A DNA stretch of 53,097 nucleotides, taken from assembly GCA_016191955.1 (NCBI GenBank), contig JACPVC010000185.1, forward strand, positions 1 through 53,097, read 5' to 3'. The notes beneath the pieces were generated by a model that searched no databases, was not told the DNA's origin, and saw nothing but the letters and a program-made list of their open reading frames with translations. Source of the DNA: Chloroflexota bacterium (lineage in GTDB: Bacteria > Chloroflexota > Anaerolineae > Anaerolineales > Villigracilaceae). Below, one piece after another: positions 44,117 through 52,159 of this stretch. The translations under genes and the position numbers were made by a program. Positions within the stretch are counted from its first letter, which is position 1. Every line of letters begins with the position of its first letter.

Positions 44117-44214
44117 ATCTTGAACTCAAGATAAAGAGTCTTCAATTCTGTAGGTCATGCTTGCAGCATGACGCTCTTATGTGGAGTCGTCACGTTACAA
44201 ACGTGACCTACGCT
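44117..44214. repeat. Cluster of three hairpins downstream of the hydrolase gene
   Basis: A small inverted repeat ATCTTGA/TCAAGAT (44117-44133), then GTCATGC/GCATGAC (44154-44172) and GTCACGT/ACGTGAC (44189-44207). The outer pair GTAGGTC (44150-44156) and GACCTAC (44205-44211) can also fold, giving alternative structures. CTTTTT follows. It is probably a REP-like element used as a terminator. Confidence 0.65.
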
Positions 44215-44268
44215 TTTTATTCCTTCGCTAATCTTGGGCAAAACCGTTTCACAAACGAAAATCTTTTT

Positions 44269-45477
44269 TTACCCAGCGGTCATTTCCCGAATGCCATACG
44301 GAAAACCATAATCCGCCATCTTATCCATGAACGGCACAGGCTCGAAGGCTTCTGGTCCGAGCACACCTTCGCCTTTCCAAATACCATGCTCGATCAAATC
44401 CATGGCGATGACGGCGCTGAAAGCGGTCTGCGCGACGACTGCCTGACATCCCCAGGCATTCATGCACTCTTCGTTGTCCGCCACCTGATAGAGATAGACC
44501 GCCCGCTTCTTTCCATCCTTTGTGCCTGTTACGTACGTCCCCGCGCAGGTCTTCCCCTTCATCTTTTTGCCGAGATGGGCAGGGTCTGGCAAACAGGCAG
44601 CGACCACGTCACGCGGTGCGACTTGTATACCCTTGACGTTGATCTTCTCTTTGTTGTCCAAGCCGAGCATGTGCAAGGTTTTCAGAACAGAGATGAACTG
44701 GTCGCCAAGCCCATACTTGAAGGTGGCGCGTTTGGTCTTCACCCAGCGCGGCACAAGCAACACTTCCTCGTGCTCCACGTTGACGACTTCGACGGGTCCG
44801 ATTTCGGGGAAGTCGAAAACTTCAGGCTCTGAGAATGGAGCGGTGGTAAACCATTTGCCGTCTTCCCAGATCACGGGCGGATTCAGACATTCTTCAATCG
44901 TTGTCCAGATCGAAAAATTAGGCGCGAAATCATATCCTTCGATGGTGATGTTCGCCCCATCACGGATGCCCACTTCGTCGATCTCATCGAAGAGCTGATC
45001 GGCTGCATAGCGCGCAAAGACATCCGCCATGCCCGGCTCCACACCAAAACCCACAAGGGCGAGCAAACCCTTCTTTTCCCAATCTTTGGCTTTATAGAAC
45101 TGGTAATCGCCCAATTTCACGCCCGGCTTGTTGAACGGGTCAGTGGGATGCGGCTCGGAGAGCGTCATCGCCATGTCCATGTATTTCGCGCCAACGTTGT
45201 AAGCGGCATCAAAGATCTGCTTGTTGAAGACCGGGTCAACCGAGTTCATGATGAGGTCTACTTTGTACTTCTTCGCCAGTTCATCAATGCTCTGCTGGTT
45301 GCTCGCGTCGATGAATTCGACCGGGAAGCGTTTGGCATCCCCAAGTTTTTTTTGCACCTCCTCGGCGCGTTTGACGTTGTAGTCTGCCAGCACCATCAGG
45401 TCCAGCCACTTGCGCGGCTTGGCAATGGCGGCAATCGCCTCCCCAACTCCACCCACTCCTACCAACAATACTTTCAT
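44269..45477 (-). CDS. Saccharopine dehydrogenase family protein
   Basis: About 402 residues with an N-terminal NAD(P)-binding Rossmann motif VLLVGVGGVGEAIAA, then DLMVLADYNVKRAEEV. The fold matches the saccharopine-dehydrogenase/carboxynorspermidine-synthase/lysine-dehydrogenase superfamily, with GFGVEPGMADVFARYAA near residue 155 and EECMNAWGCQAVVAQTAF near 355. The ATG at 45477 is chosen because the protein then begins at the Rossmann motif; GGAG lies 11 nt upstream. Possible roles are lysine or polyamine (carboxy-norspermidine) metabolism, in keeping with the polyamine genes nearby. The exact substrate cannot be told from sequence. Confidence 0.83.
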   Translation of the reverse strand: MKVLLVGVGGVGEAIAAIAKPRKWLDLMVLADYNVKRAEEVQKKLGDAKRFPVEFIDASNQQSIDELAKKYKVDLIMNSVDPVFNKQIFDAAYNVGAKYMDMAMTLSEPHPTDPFNKPGVKLGDYQFYKAKDWEKKGLLALVGFGVEPGMADVFARYAADQLFDEIDEVGIRDGANITIEGYDFAPNFSIWTTIEECLNPPVIWEDGKWFTTAPFSEPEVFDFPEIGPVEVVNVEHEEVLLVPRWVKTKRATFKYGLGDQFISVLKTLHMLGLDNKEKINVKGIQVAPRDVVAACLPDPAHLGKKMKGKTCAGTYVTGTKDGKKRAVYLYQVADNEECMNAWGCQAVVAQTAFSAVIAMDLIEHGIWKGEGVLGPEAFEPVPFMDKMADYGFPYGIREMTAG

Positions 45478-45798
45478 GAGATTTGATTCTCCGTTTAGTT
45501 TTATAACCCGCATCCGCGAGTTAGATTGACGAAAAAGAATCCCGCCGCTTTTATGCGACGGGATAGACTGTGACTACCGATAACGGTTATTTGAATTGGG
45601 CTGATTTCCGGGAAAAATGGAAATCATCAGGGAAGTCATATACACGTTCACAAATGCATCCCCTACAGTCTTTAATACACGAGCTAGGGCTTTCATATTG
45701 CCTTTCAGGTTGGCTCTGCCATCCGAATCGCTTTCGGGGCAGACAAAGATTTTGGAAGCCGCAGCAGGTATGAGGTCCGTACTGAGGCGTTATTCCCG
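45478..45798. other. Intergenic stretch without a clear gene
   Basis: This 321-bp stretch between the saccharopine-dehydrogenase-like gene and the lrp-like gene contains one hairpin terminator near 45531-45562. A plus-strand frame of 67 codons (45570-45773) shows no family likeness. I see no RNA gene. Confidence 0.6.
45531..45562 (-). terminator. Rho-independent terminator downstream of lrp-like gene
   Basis: On the minus strand the stem CCCGTCGC/GCGGCGGG (one mismatch) with loop ATAAAA is followed by TTCTTTTTC. It lies about 240 bp downstream of the lrp-like stop. Confidence 0.6.
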
Positions 45799-46266
45799 TT
45801 AGAAGTAGATTTCTTTGATAATCTTCAAGTAGATGAAGGATTCCGTCTCGCGGACGCCATCCACTTTGGCGAGCTTTTCGGTCATGAAATTAAGCATGTC
45901 TTCATGGTCGGCGCAAAAGACTTCGATCATCAGGTCGTACCTGCCGCTGGTGGCGACGATGTAAACGACTTCATCGAATTTGGCGATCTTGTTCGCCACG
46001 TCCATCATCTTGCGCCCGTCGGTGCGGATGCCGATCATGGACATGGTGCGTTTGCCCATCATCAAAGGGTTGGTAACCGCCACCACTTTGAGGTAGCCAA
46101 GATCGACAAGGCGGTTGTAGCGCTGGCGGATCATGCCGGGCGAAACGTTCAACTGCTCGGCAAGCTGGGCAAAAGCCACCCGTCCATCGGCGCGAAGGGC
46201 GTTTATAATATGACGGTCAATATCGTCGAGCCGGTCGGGGTGTTTATTACCGATATTGCTTTCCAT
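45799..46266 (-). CDS. Lrp/AsnC family transcriptional regulator
   Basis: A 155-residue regulator. The N-terminal winged helix-turn-helix is clear: DDIDRHIINALRADGRVAFAQLAEQLNVSPGMIRQRYNRLVDLGYLKVV (about 13-60). The C-terminal RAM ligand-binding domain follows (about 70-150: SMIGIRTDGRKMMDVANKIAKFDEVVYIVATSGRYDLMIEVFCADHEDMLNFM), with GRYDLMIEV typical. It likely senses an amino acid or polyamine-derived metabolite and controls neighbours such as potABCD or the dehydrogenase genes; this is inferred from position. It is divergent from, and separated by 188 bp from, the end of potD, with a 32-bp palindrome and a strong promoter between. Confidence 0.92.
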   Translation of the reverse strand: MESNIGNKHPDRLDDIDRHIINALRADGRVAFAQLAEQLNVSPGMIRQRYNRLVDLGYLKVVAVTNPLMMGKRTMSMIGIRTDGRKMMDVANKIAKFDEVVYIVATSGRYDLMIEVFCADHEDMLNFMTEKLAKVDGVRETESFIYLKIIKEIYF

Positions 46267-46301
46267 TTAGCCATTTTATAACGATTATTCATTTTTGTCA
46301 A
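46266..46301 (-). promoter_or_regulatory. Strong sigma70-type promoter of the lrp-like gene (leaderless)
   Basis: On the minus strand TTGACA (46301-46296) is 17 bp from TAAAAT (46278-46273). The start site would fall at or beside the ATG at 46266, so the message has no room for a ribosome site. Confidence 0.8.
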
Positions 46302-46361
46302 TGATTTTATGATTATTTTTTATTATTTATTACATTTTTGTACTTATTCATTATATCAAAC

Positions 46362-46393
46362 GCGGTAATAATGACTTAAGTCGTTATTACCGC
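46362..46393. promoter_or_regulatory. 32-bp near-perfect palindrome, candidate Lrp-family operator
   Basis: The sequence reads GCGGTAATAATGACTT and its complement, with one G-T wobble in sixteen pairs. It lies about 60 bp upstream of the lrp-like promoter and next to the potD terminator. Lrp/AsnC proteins bind palindromic AT-rich sites, so autoregulation is plausible. Confidence 0.65.
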
Positions 46394-46395
46394 AC

Positions 46396-46430
46396 AAAAA
46401 AACGACCCCGGCGAGGATTTGCCGGGGTCG
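46396..46430 (-). terminator. Rho-independent terminator of potD
   Basis: On the minus strand the 10-bp GC-rich stem CGACCCCGGC/GCCGGGGTCG with an 8-nt loop is followed by seven T. It begins about 24 bp after the potD stop. Confidence 0.93.
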
Positions 46431-46454
46431 CATCTTCAAACGTCGATCAACAAA

Positions 46455-47615
46455 CTAGTTGCCACCCTTGATCTCAACCCAAATGTTATCGTAAAGCGGG
46501 GTGGCGTCACCCACATCTTCGATACCGAAACCTTTGGCAACCGCGTCGGCGGGCGGATTGGTGATCGGGGAGTCGGCATATGCGTTGAAAACTTCAGGCT
46601 GGTTGGCTTTAGCGTAATCCAGCGCTGCCTGGTTGGGATTGGTGTACTGGAAGTCGCGGATCGTGAGCCAGAAGACATCGCCCTGCATGGTGTAGTTCAA
46701 CCACGCGTATGCGGCATCCACATGGGAGGCATCTTTGAGCATCACCCAGTTATCCTGCCAAAGCACGGGACCTTCTTCAGGGTAGATGTATTGAATATCC
46801 GGGTTTTCCTGATTCGCGATGAAGGCTTCACCGGTCCAGGTCATGCCCAGATCGACGTCACCGGCGATGAGGGCGGTCTTGGGGCTGTCGCTGTCGAACA
46901 ACTTGATGTTCGGAACCAGCTCGGCGAGTTTATTCTTGGCTTCTTCGAGCTGGGCGGGATCAGTGGTGTTGGGATCGTAACCGAGAGTGACCAGGGTGAG
47001 ACCGATCACAGCACGCGAGTCATCGAGGAAGACCATGCGTCCGGCGTATTCGGGATTCCACAAGTCAGCCCAGGAGGTGGGGACATTCTCAACCGTCGCG
47101 GTGTTGACGACGATGGCGTCGGTGCCGGCAAGGTAGGGAACGGAATACTTGTTACCCGGGTCGAAGGGCTGATCCATCCAGTTCGGGTCAAAGTTACCCA
47201 AGGCGGGGAGCTGGGCATGGTCGAGTTCCTGCAACAGCTCCTGGCGGATCATGAGCGGGACGATGTAGTCGGTCGGCTGGACCAAATCGTAGGCGGTGCC
47301 TCCAGCGGAGACTTTCGCATACATTTCCTCATTGGAGGAATATTCATCACGGTTCAACTTGATGCCGTAGACGAGTTCGAAGCAGTCCAGCATATCCTGC
47401 GGGAAGTATTCCGTCCACACGAAGATGTTCAATTCAGTGGAGGTCACTTCAACACGCGGGTTGGGTTCGGGGCATTCAAACCCAGATGAGGTCACCTTGG
47501 GACCTCCAGCGGCGGGCTCCTCCTCTGTGGTGGCTCCACCACTGGCACAGGCGGTCAGCGCAACGCTGAGAATCGTCAGGACGGTTAGAACATTGAAAAG
47601 CGATTTTCGTAACAT
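46455..47615 (-). CDS. potD: Spermidine/putrescine ABC transporter, substrate-binding lipoprotein
   Basis: About 386 residues. The ATG at 47615 (AGGAGAG upstream) gives MLRKSLFNVLTVLTILSVALTACASGG, a lipoprotein signal with lipobox LTAC. The mature part matches PotD/PotF binding proteins: LNIFVWTEYFPQDMLDCF, YDLVQPTDYIVPLMI, NKYSVPYLAGTDAIVVN near residue 152, GDVDLGMTWTGEAFIA near 245 and AAYAWLNYTMQGDVFW. Acidic and aromatic residues in these parts bind the polyamine. Last gene of the pot operon, 64 bp after potC. The polyamine preference (putrescine or spermidine) is not readable. Confidence 0.92.
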   Translation of the reverse strand: MLRKSLFNVLTVLTILSVALTACASGGATTEEEPAAGGPKVTSSGFECPEPNPRVEVTSTELNIFVWTEYFPQDMLDCFELVYGIKLNRDEYSSNEEMYAKVSAGGTAYDLVQPTDYIVPLMIRQELLQELDHAQLPALGNFDPNWMDQPFDPGNKYSVPYLAGTDAIVVNTATVENVPTSWADLWNPEYAGRMVFLDDSRAVIGLTLVTLGYDPNTTDPAQLEEAKNKLAELVPNIKLFDSDSPKTALIAGDVDLGMTWTGEAFIANQENPDIQYIYPEEGPVLWQDNWVMLKDASHVDAAYAWLNYTMQGDVFWLTIRDFQYTNPNQAALDYAKANQPEVFNAYADSPITNPPADAVAKGFGIEDVGDATPLYDNIWVEIKGGN

Positions 47616-47679
47616 GTTTCTCTCCTTTTTATTGTGTTGGCGACGTGCGAGTCTTCTGACACCGCACGGTATACCCAAT

Positions 47680-48579
47680 TCATTCATGAGCCGGTTTTTG
47701 CTCGCGGCTTTGCAGCCATTGCAGCAGCAACACTGCAATAAAGACCGTCAGGATCCACACCGTGGACAAGGCATTCACCTGCGGCGTAATGATTCTGCGC
47801 AGCAAACCGTAGACGTAGATCGGGAGCGTAGTGGAACCCGGTCCATTCGTAAAGAAGGTGATGACGAAATCATCGAGCGAGAGCGTAAATGCAAGCAGCG
47901 CACCGGAAAGCACACCTGGCAGGATCATCGGGAAGGTTACACGCCAGAACGTGACCCATTCGTTAGCGCCCAAATCCATGGCGGCTTCTTCGTAGGATTT
48001 ATCGAAGCCCTGCAGGCGCGCCTGAACGACCAAGGTCACAAACGGGACCATAAAAGCAATATGGCTTACGGCGACCGTCCCAATTCCCATTGAGAGGCGG
48101 GCATCTCCGGTTAGATTCAACGCTTCGTTGAGCCATCCAAAGGTCTGACTGAACAAGGTCAATATACCGATGCCCATGACGATCTCAGGGATCACGATGG
48201 GAATATAAAGGGAAAGCTGCGAGAACGGTTTTATTTTGAAGTCATAGCGTTGGAGTGCAAGAGCCGCCATCGTGCCAATGATGGTGGAAATGATCGTGGC
48301 AACGAAGGCAATCGTCAACGTATTCCCTGCAGCTTCCAATACATCATCGTTTTTCGACAAGTCGCAAAACCAGTGAAAGGGTCCACAAGGGCTGGCTTTT
48401 ACGAAACTGCCATCCATCTCAACCCGGTCGCTGAAGGAAGTAATGAAGCCTTCGAATTTCACATTCGCGCGGGAAGCGTTGAAAGAATACAGGATCAAGA
48501 CCACAATCGGCGCATACAGGAAGAAATACACCAAAACCGTGGCGGCGATCACCCAGGGAGAACGGCGATGCGGATTCAT
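47680..48579 (-). CDS. potC: Polyamine ABC transporter permease (PotC-like)
   Basis: A 299-residue permease with about six membrane helices. The EAA loop is AAMDLGANEWVTFWRVTFPMILPGVLSGALLAFTLSLDDFVITFF, typical of PotC/PotI. N-terminal FLYAPIVVLILYSFN is also classical. An unusual hydrophilic insertion (about residues 44-75: FITSFSDRVEMDGSFVKASPCGPFHWFCDLS) precedes helix 2 and contains two cysteines. An 9-bp inverted repeat spans its start codon and ribosome site. It works with PotB in the membrane. Confidence 0.92.
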   Translation of the reverse strand: MNPHRRSPWVIAATVLVYFFLYAPIVVLILYSFNASRANVKFEGFITSFSDRVEMDGSFVKASPCGPFHWFCDLSKNDDVLEAAGNTLTIAFVATIISTIIGTMAALALQRYDFKIKPFSQLSLYIPIVIPEIVMGIGILTLFSQTFGWLNEALNLTGDARLSMGIGTVAVSHIAFMVPFVTLVVQARLQGFDKSYEEAAMDLGANEWVTFWRVTFPMILPGVLSGALLAFTLSLDDFVITFFTNGPGSTTLPIYVYGLLRRIITPQVNALSTVWILTVFIAVLLLQWLQSREQKPAHE

Positions 48580-48620
48580 CCCGTACCCTCCCTTCCAAAT
48601 GAGATTGAAGTGTACGGGAT
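48578..48620 (-). promoter_or_regulatory. Inverted repeat around the potC start
   Basis: ATCCCGTAC (48578-48586) and GTACGGGAT (48612-48620) are perfect complements. The start codon overlaps one arm and the ribosome site lies in the 25-nt loop, so folding could affect potC translation. Confidence 0.55.
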
Positions 48621-48661
48621 CACCCCGCTACTTACATTGCACGAGAGATGAGGTAGCGGTG

Positions 48662-49585
48662 TCATGCGGCAATGATCTCCTCTCCGAATCCAAATTTACG
48701 AGTGTAGAAGTAGGTCACGATCAGGGTCATCACCATCAGGATAAGCGACGCCGCCGATCCAAAGGTTGGGTCGCGCGCATCGAGGAATTGACGTTGGATC
48801 AAGTTACCAACCAGGATCACCTGCCGTCCGCCGAGAATGTCGGATACGATGAAAGTTCCCATGACCGGGATGAAAACCAGAATGGTCCCGGCGACAACAC
48901 CCGGCATTGAGAGCGGAAGCGTGATCCGCAAAAAGGTACGGAAGGCATTCGCGCCAAGATCCGCCGCCGCTTCATATAGCGAGTTATCGATCTTTTCCAA
49001 CGAGGTGTAAATCGGCAGGATCATGAACGGCAGGAACTCGTATACCATGCCCACCAATACCGCGCCCGGCGTGTACAACATTTCAAGCGGTGTGTATGGG
49101 ATGTTCAGCAAGTTCATCACCCAGCCTATGACGATGTTGATCGCGCCTTCCTTGCGCAGCAGCATCATCCAGGCATAGACGCGGATAACGAAATTCGTCC
49201 ACAAGGGGATGAGCACCATGAACAGGAACATATTCCTGCGATTCGGGTGCGAGCGCGCAATAAAATACGCCAACGGGTATGCTAATAGAATCACGATCAG
49301 CGTCGTGTTGAATGCCAACGTAAGCGAACGCGACAGGATATTGACATACAACGAGTCGAAACAGGAAGCCTGACCGTCGGGACAGTCTGTGCTGTACCCA
49401 AACAGACGGGCATAGTTATCGAAACTAAAGGAATAGATCACATCGCCATCGGGGCTGCGCTGACCGAAACTCACTACCATCGTCAGGAACAAGGGAATAA
49501 TCAACAGCACGAACAGCCACAACGTCGTGGGAAGCGCGAGGAACGTACCCTGCATGGATTTGTTTTCACGGAATCGTTGAAGCAT
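48662..49585 (-). CDS. potB: Polyamine ABC transporter permease (PotB-like)
   Basis: A 307-residue permease with about six helices. The N-terminal [29 protein letters not shown] and the EAA loop [49 protein letters not shown] are the PotB/PotH hallmarks. It starts 2 nt after potA ends, with AAGGA before the ATG, so it is coupled to potA. A periplasmic loop (about 36-73) contains two cysteines ([15 protein letters not shown]), as in the PotC-like partner. Confidence 0.93.
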   Translation of the reverse strand: MLQRFRENKSMQGTFLALPTTLWLFVLLIIPLFLTMVVSFGQRSPDGDVIYSFSFDNYARLFGYSTDCPDGQASCFDSLYVNILSRSLTLAFNTTLIVILLAYPLAYFIARSHPNRRNMFLFMVLIPLWTNFVIRVYAWMMLLRKEGAINIVIGWVMNLLNIPYTPLEMLYTPGAVLVGMVYEFLPFMILPIYTSLEKIDNSLYEAAADLGANAFRTFLRITLPLSMPGVVAGTILVFIPVMGTFIVSDILGGRQVILVGNLIQRQFLDARDPTFGSAASLILMVMTLIVTYFYTRKFGFGEEIIAA

Positions 49586-49587
49586 GG

Positions 49588-50703
49588 CTAATCCTTCTTC
49601 AAGATGAGCGTATTTTCGGGCATGAACACCAGCGTGATGACCTGATCCTTTGTATAGAACGAGGATGGGTCGAGGCGCGAAATGCGGTTCTGTTCCATCA
49701 CCTTCAGGCGCGTGCCGTTCAAATCCGCATACACGTGGGTATCCGAGCCGATGTAAACCGAAGTAAGAACCTTTGCCTGGAACAGCCCCTCACCCTTCGC
49801 CGCCTGTTCCGCAATGCGGATCTTTTCCGGGCGGATCGAAACCGAAACCTCTTCCCCATTGACGAAGTTGTTCGACATGGGCATACCCCTGATCTCAGCA
49901 TTCAAAACAGGGATATGGACCAGCGCCTCATTCCCTGAGATGTGCTTGATCTTGCCTTCGAGGAAATTTGACTCCCCGATAAAATCTGCCACGAACTTGT
50001 TGACCGGGCGTTCATAGATCTCGACCGGCGTCGCAAGCTGCTGCACCCGTCCCTTGCTCATGACGGCAATACGGTCAGACATGGTCAAGGCTTCTTCCTG
50101 GTCGTGCGTGACGTAAATGAATGTGATGCCAAGCTGCTGTTGGAGCGCCTTGAGTTCAAGCTGCATTTCTTTGCGCAATTTCAAGTCCAATGCGCCGAGG
50201 GGTTCATCGAGCAGAAGCACATCCGGCGTCTTGACCAGGGCACGAGCCACTGCCACACGCTGCTGCTGACCGCCCGAAAGCTGCCTGGGTCGGCGCCGTT
50301 CCATGCCGGTTAGCTGGACCATTTCCAATGCGCGACCGACGCGTTTTTTGATCTCGCTTTCCTTCGCGCCTTCCATTTCAAGCCCAAAAGCGATATTTTG
50401 AAAAACCGTCATGTGTTGAAACAAGGCGTAACTTTGAAAAACCGTATTCACTTTTCGTTGAAAGGGCGGCGTATGCCCCGTCGACTTCCCCTCAATATAG
50501 ACCTCGCCCTCCGTGGGCCATTCAAAACCTGCAATCATGCGCAGGGACGTGGTCTTTCCGCACCCTGAAGAGCCGAGCATCGAGAAGAATTCGCCGTTCT
50601 TGATCTGCATGGTGACATGGTCAACAGCATTTAATTCATTCCCTTCCGGCGTAATGAACTTTTTTACAACATCGCGCATCTCGACAGCAAATTCACTGGT
50701 CAT
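49588..50703 (-). CDS. potA: Polyamine ABC transporter ATP-binding protein
   Basis: A 371-residue ATPase. Walker A is [10 protein letters not shown] (about 39-48), the Q loop is in [11 protein letters not shown], the signature is [15 protein letters not shown] (about 137) and Walker B is [14 protein letters not shown]-terminal TOBE domain (about 290-365) contains [12 protein letters not shown]. This is PotA-like, the energy-coupling subunit for polyamine import. GGAG lies 7 nt before the ATG. It is first in the operon, downstream of patA by 68 bp with a hairpin between. Confidence 0.94.
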   Translation of the reverse strand: MTSEFAVEMRDVVKKFITPEGNELNAVDHVTMQIKNGEFFSMLGSSGCGKTTSLRMIAGFEWPTEGEVYIEGKSTGHTPPFQRKVNTVFQSYALFQHMTVFQNIAFGLEMEGAKESEIKKRVGRALEMVQLTGMERRRPRQLSGGQQQRVAVARALVKTPDVLLLDEPLGALDLKLRKEMQLELKALQQQLGITFIYVTHDQEEALTMSDRIAVMSKGRVQQLATPVEIYERPVNKFVADFIGESNFLEGKIKHISGNEALVHIPVLNAEIRGMPMSNNFVNGEEVSVSIRPEKIRIAEQAAKGEGLFQAKVLTSVYIGSDTHVYADLNGTRLKVMEQNRISRLDPSSFYTKDQVITLVFMPENTLILKKD

Positions 50704-50728
50704 CTATCTTCTCCGTCATGAAATATAG

Positions 50729-50766
50729 ACTTCCGAAACGCCGGGCAAACCCGAATTTTCGGAAGT
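50729..50766 (-). promoter_or_regulatory. Hairpin between patA and potA, candidate attenuator
   Basis: Arms ACTTCCGAAA (50729-50738) and TTTCGGAAGT (50757-50766) enclose a smaller CGGG/CCCG hairpin. It lies 5 nt after the patA stop and no T run follows, so it looks more like an attenuator or RNA-processing point than a full terminator. Confidence 0.55.
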
Positions 50767-50771
50767 ATGAA

Positions 50772-52133
50772 TTACATCGATTTATTGATTTCCTTCAACG
50801 CGTCGCCGAGACGATCAAGCAACATATCCATTTGTTCGTATGTAACCACCAAAGGCGGTTCGATGCGAATGGTCTGGGCGCTGGTCAATGTGCCAGCCAC
50901 CAACACACCACGCTTGAAAAGTTCCGCCGCAACCTTATAACCCGTTTCTGGATTCTTAAAATGCATGCCGATGAGCAAACCCTTGCCAGTTACTCGATCG
51001 AAAATGTTTTGGTATTGTACAACAAAATTCTGCAATTTCAGCATCAAATACGCGCCTTTTTCGGCAGCCTGCTCCCAAAGTTTCTCGCGCAACGTGACAT
51101 GGATCGCCGAGATCGCCGCCGAGCAAGCCAATGCCCCGCCGCCAGTCGTGGTGGTGTGCATAAAAGGATTCGGATACATCATCGGATGGAATATCTCTTC
51201 CGTGGTTGTCACTGCGCTGATCGGCATCACCCCGCCCCCCAAGGACTTGGCAACGGTCAAAATATCGGGCACCACGTTCCAATGCTCGACGCCCCATAAC
51301 TTCCCGGTGCGACCGAGACCCGTTTGCACTTCATCCGCGATCAACAGCACGCCATATTTCTTCGTCGCAGCGCGGATGCGGGGCCAGAAATCATCCGGCG
51401 GGACGATTGCCCCAGACTCACCCTGGATCGGCTCGAACATCACCGCCGCTACGCCAATACCAACTTTCTCGCAAATTTCCAACTGCTTCTCAACTGCGTC
51501 AGCATCCCCAAATGGAACATGATAGACCTGCCCGCCATACAATGCCCCCATCGGCGCGCGATAGTCCGACTTGCCCATCAGTGAAAGCGCGCCCATAGTC
51601 TTGCCGTGGAAACCTTTCACAGCCACGATAAACGCGGTCTTGCCGGTATATAGCTTGGCAATCTTCATTGCAGCTTCGTTGGCTTCCGTGCCGCTTGCAC
51701 CAAACCAACTGTATTTCAAGTCACCCGGCGTGATGGATGCCAGCAGTTTTGCCAGCACACCGCGCAATGGGTCGAGTAATTCCTGCGAAGGCATGGGCGA
51801 ACGCTCCAACTGCGCCCTCACCGTATTCACCACATCGGGATGACTCCAACCCAGATCCATCATGCCATACCCGCCAAGAAAGTCCAGGTATTCGCGCCCC
51901 ATCACATCCTTGAACACCGCGCCGGAACCGCCCCATTCCACCGCCGCCCAATCGCCAGACTCGGTGACCGATTTGCGGTACTCCAACCAGTTGCGGTTGT
52001 AATACTCCGCAAAGTTGGTCGTAGACTCTTCAATGATCTTGTGAGCCTGTTCTGGGGTTGGGAATTCATTTTTCTGGATCCAGTCCATCCAGTGCGATGA
52101 ATAATCCAATGCGTCTTCGTAATCGTATGCCAT
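50772..52133 (-). CDS. patA: Putrescine aminotransferase
   Basis: A 453-residue class III PLP enzyme very like E. coli PatA/YgjG in wording: FLEYRKSVTxxGD/WLEYRKSVTESGDW near residue 50, FLGGYGMMDLGWSHPDVV, HSQELLDPLRxxLAKLLA/PSQELLDPLRGVLAKLLAS, KGFHGKTMGALSLM near 170, LLIADEVQTGLGRTGKL near 268, VAKSLGGGVMPISAV near 295 (Schiff-base lysine) and VLVAGTLTSAQTIRIEPPL near 415. It converts putrescine and 2-oxoglutarate to 4-aminobutanal and glutamate. It is cotranscribed with the pot genes, supporting a polyamine uptake and breakdown operon. The family also contains related diamine aminotransferases. Confidence 0.9.
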   Translation of the reverse strand: MAYDYEDALDYSSHWMDWIQKNEFPTPEQAHKIIEESTTNFAEYYNRNWLEYRKSVTESGDWAAVEWGGSGAVFKDVMGREYLDFLGGYGMMDLGWSHPDVVNTVRAQLERSPMPSQELLDPLRGVLAKLLASITPGDLKYSWFGASGTEANEAAMKIAKLYTGKTAFIVAVKGFHGKTMGALSLMGKSDYRAPMGALYGGQVYHVPFGDADAVEKQLEICEKVGIGVAAVMFEPIQGESGAIVPPDDFWPRIRAATKKYGVLLIADEVQTGLGRTGKLWGVEHWNVVPDILTVAKSLGGGVMPISAVTTTEEIFHPMMYPNPFMHTTTTGGGALACSAAISAIHVTLREKLWEQAAEKGAYLMLKLQNFVVQYQNIFDRVTGKGLLIGMHFKNPETGYKVAAELFKRGVLVAGTLTSAQTIRIEPPLVVTYEQMDMLLDRLGDALKEINKSM

Positions 52134-52159
52134 GATTGTTTGTTACCGTTTCCTTGATT

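Noticed and set aside
45570..45773. 67-codon plus-strand frame
   Set aside because: No ribosome site and no family likeness; treated as intergenic.
46419..47489. 356-codon plus-strand frame
   Set aside because: It is antisense to potD, which has a clear signal peptide and family motifs.
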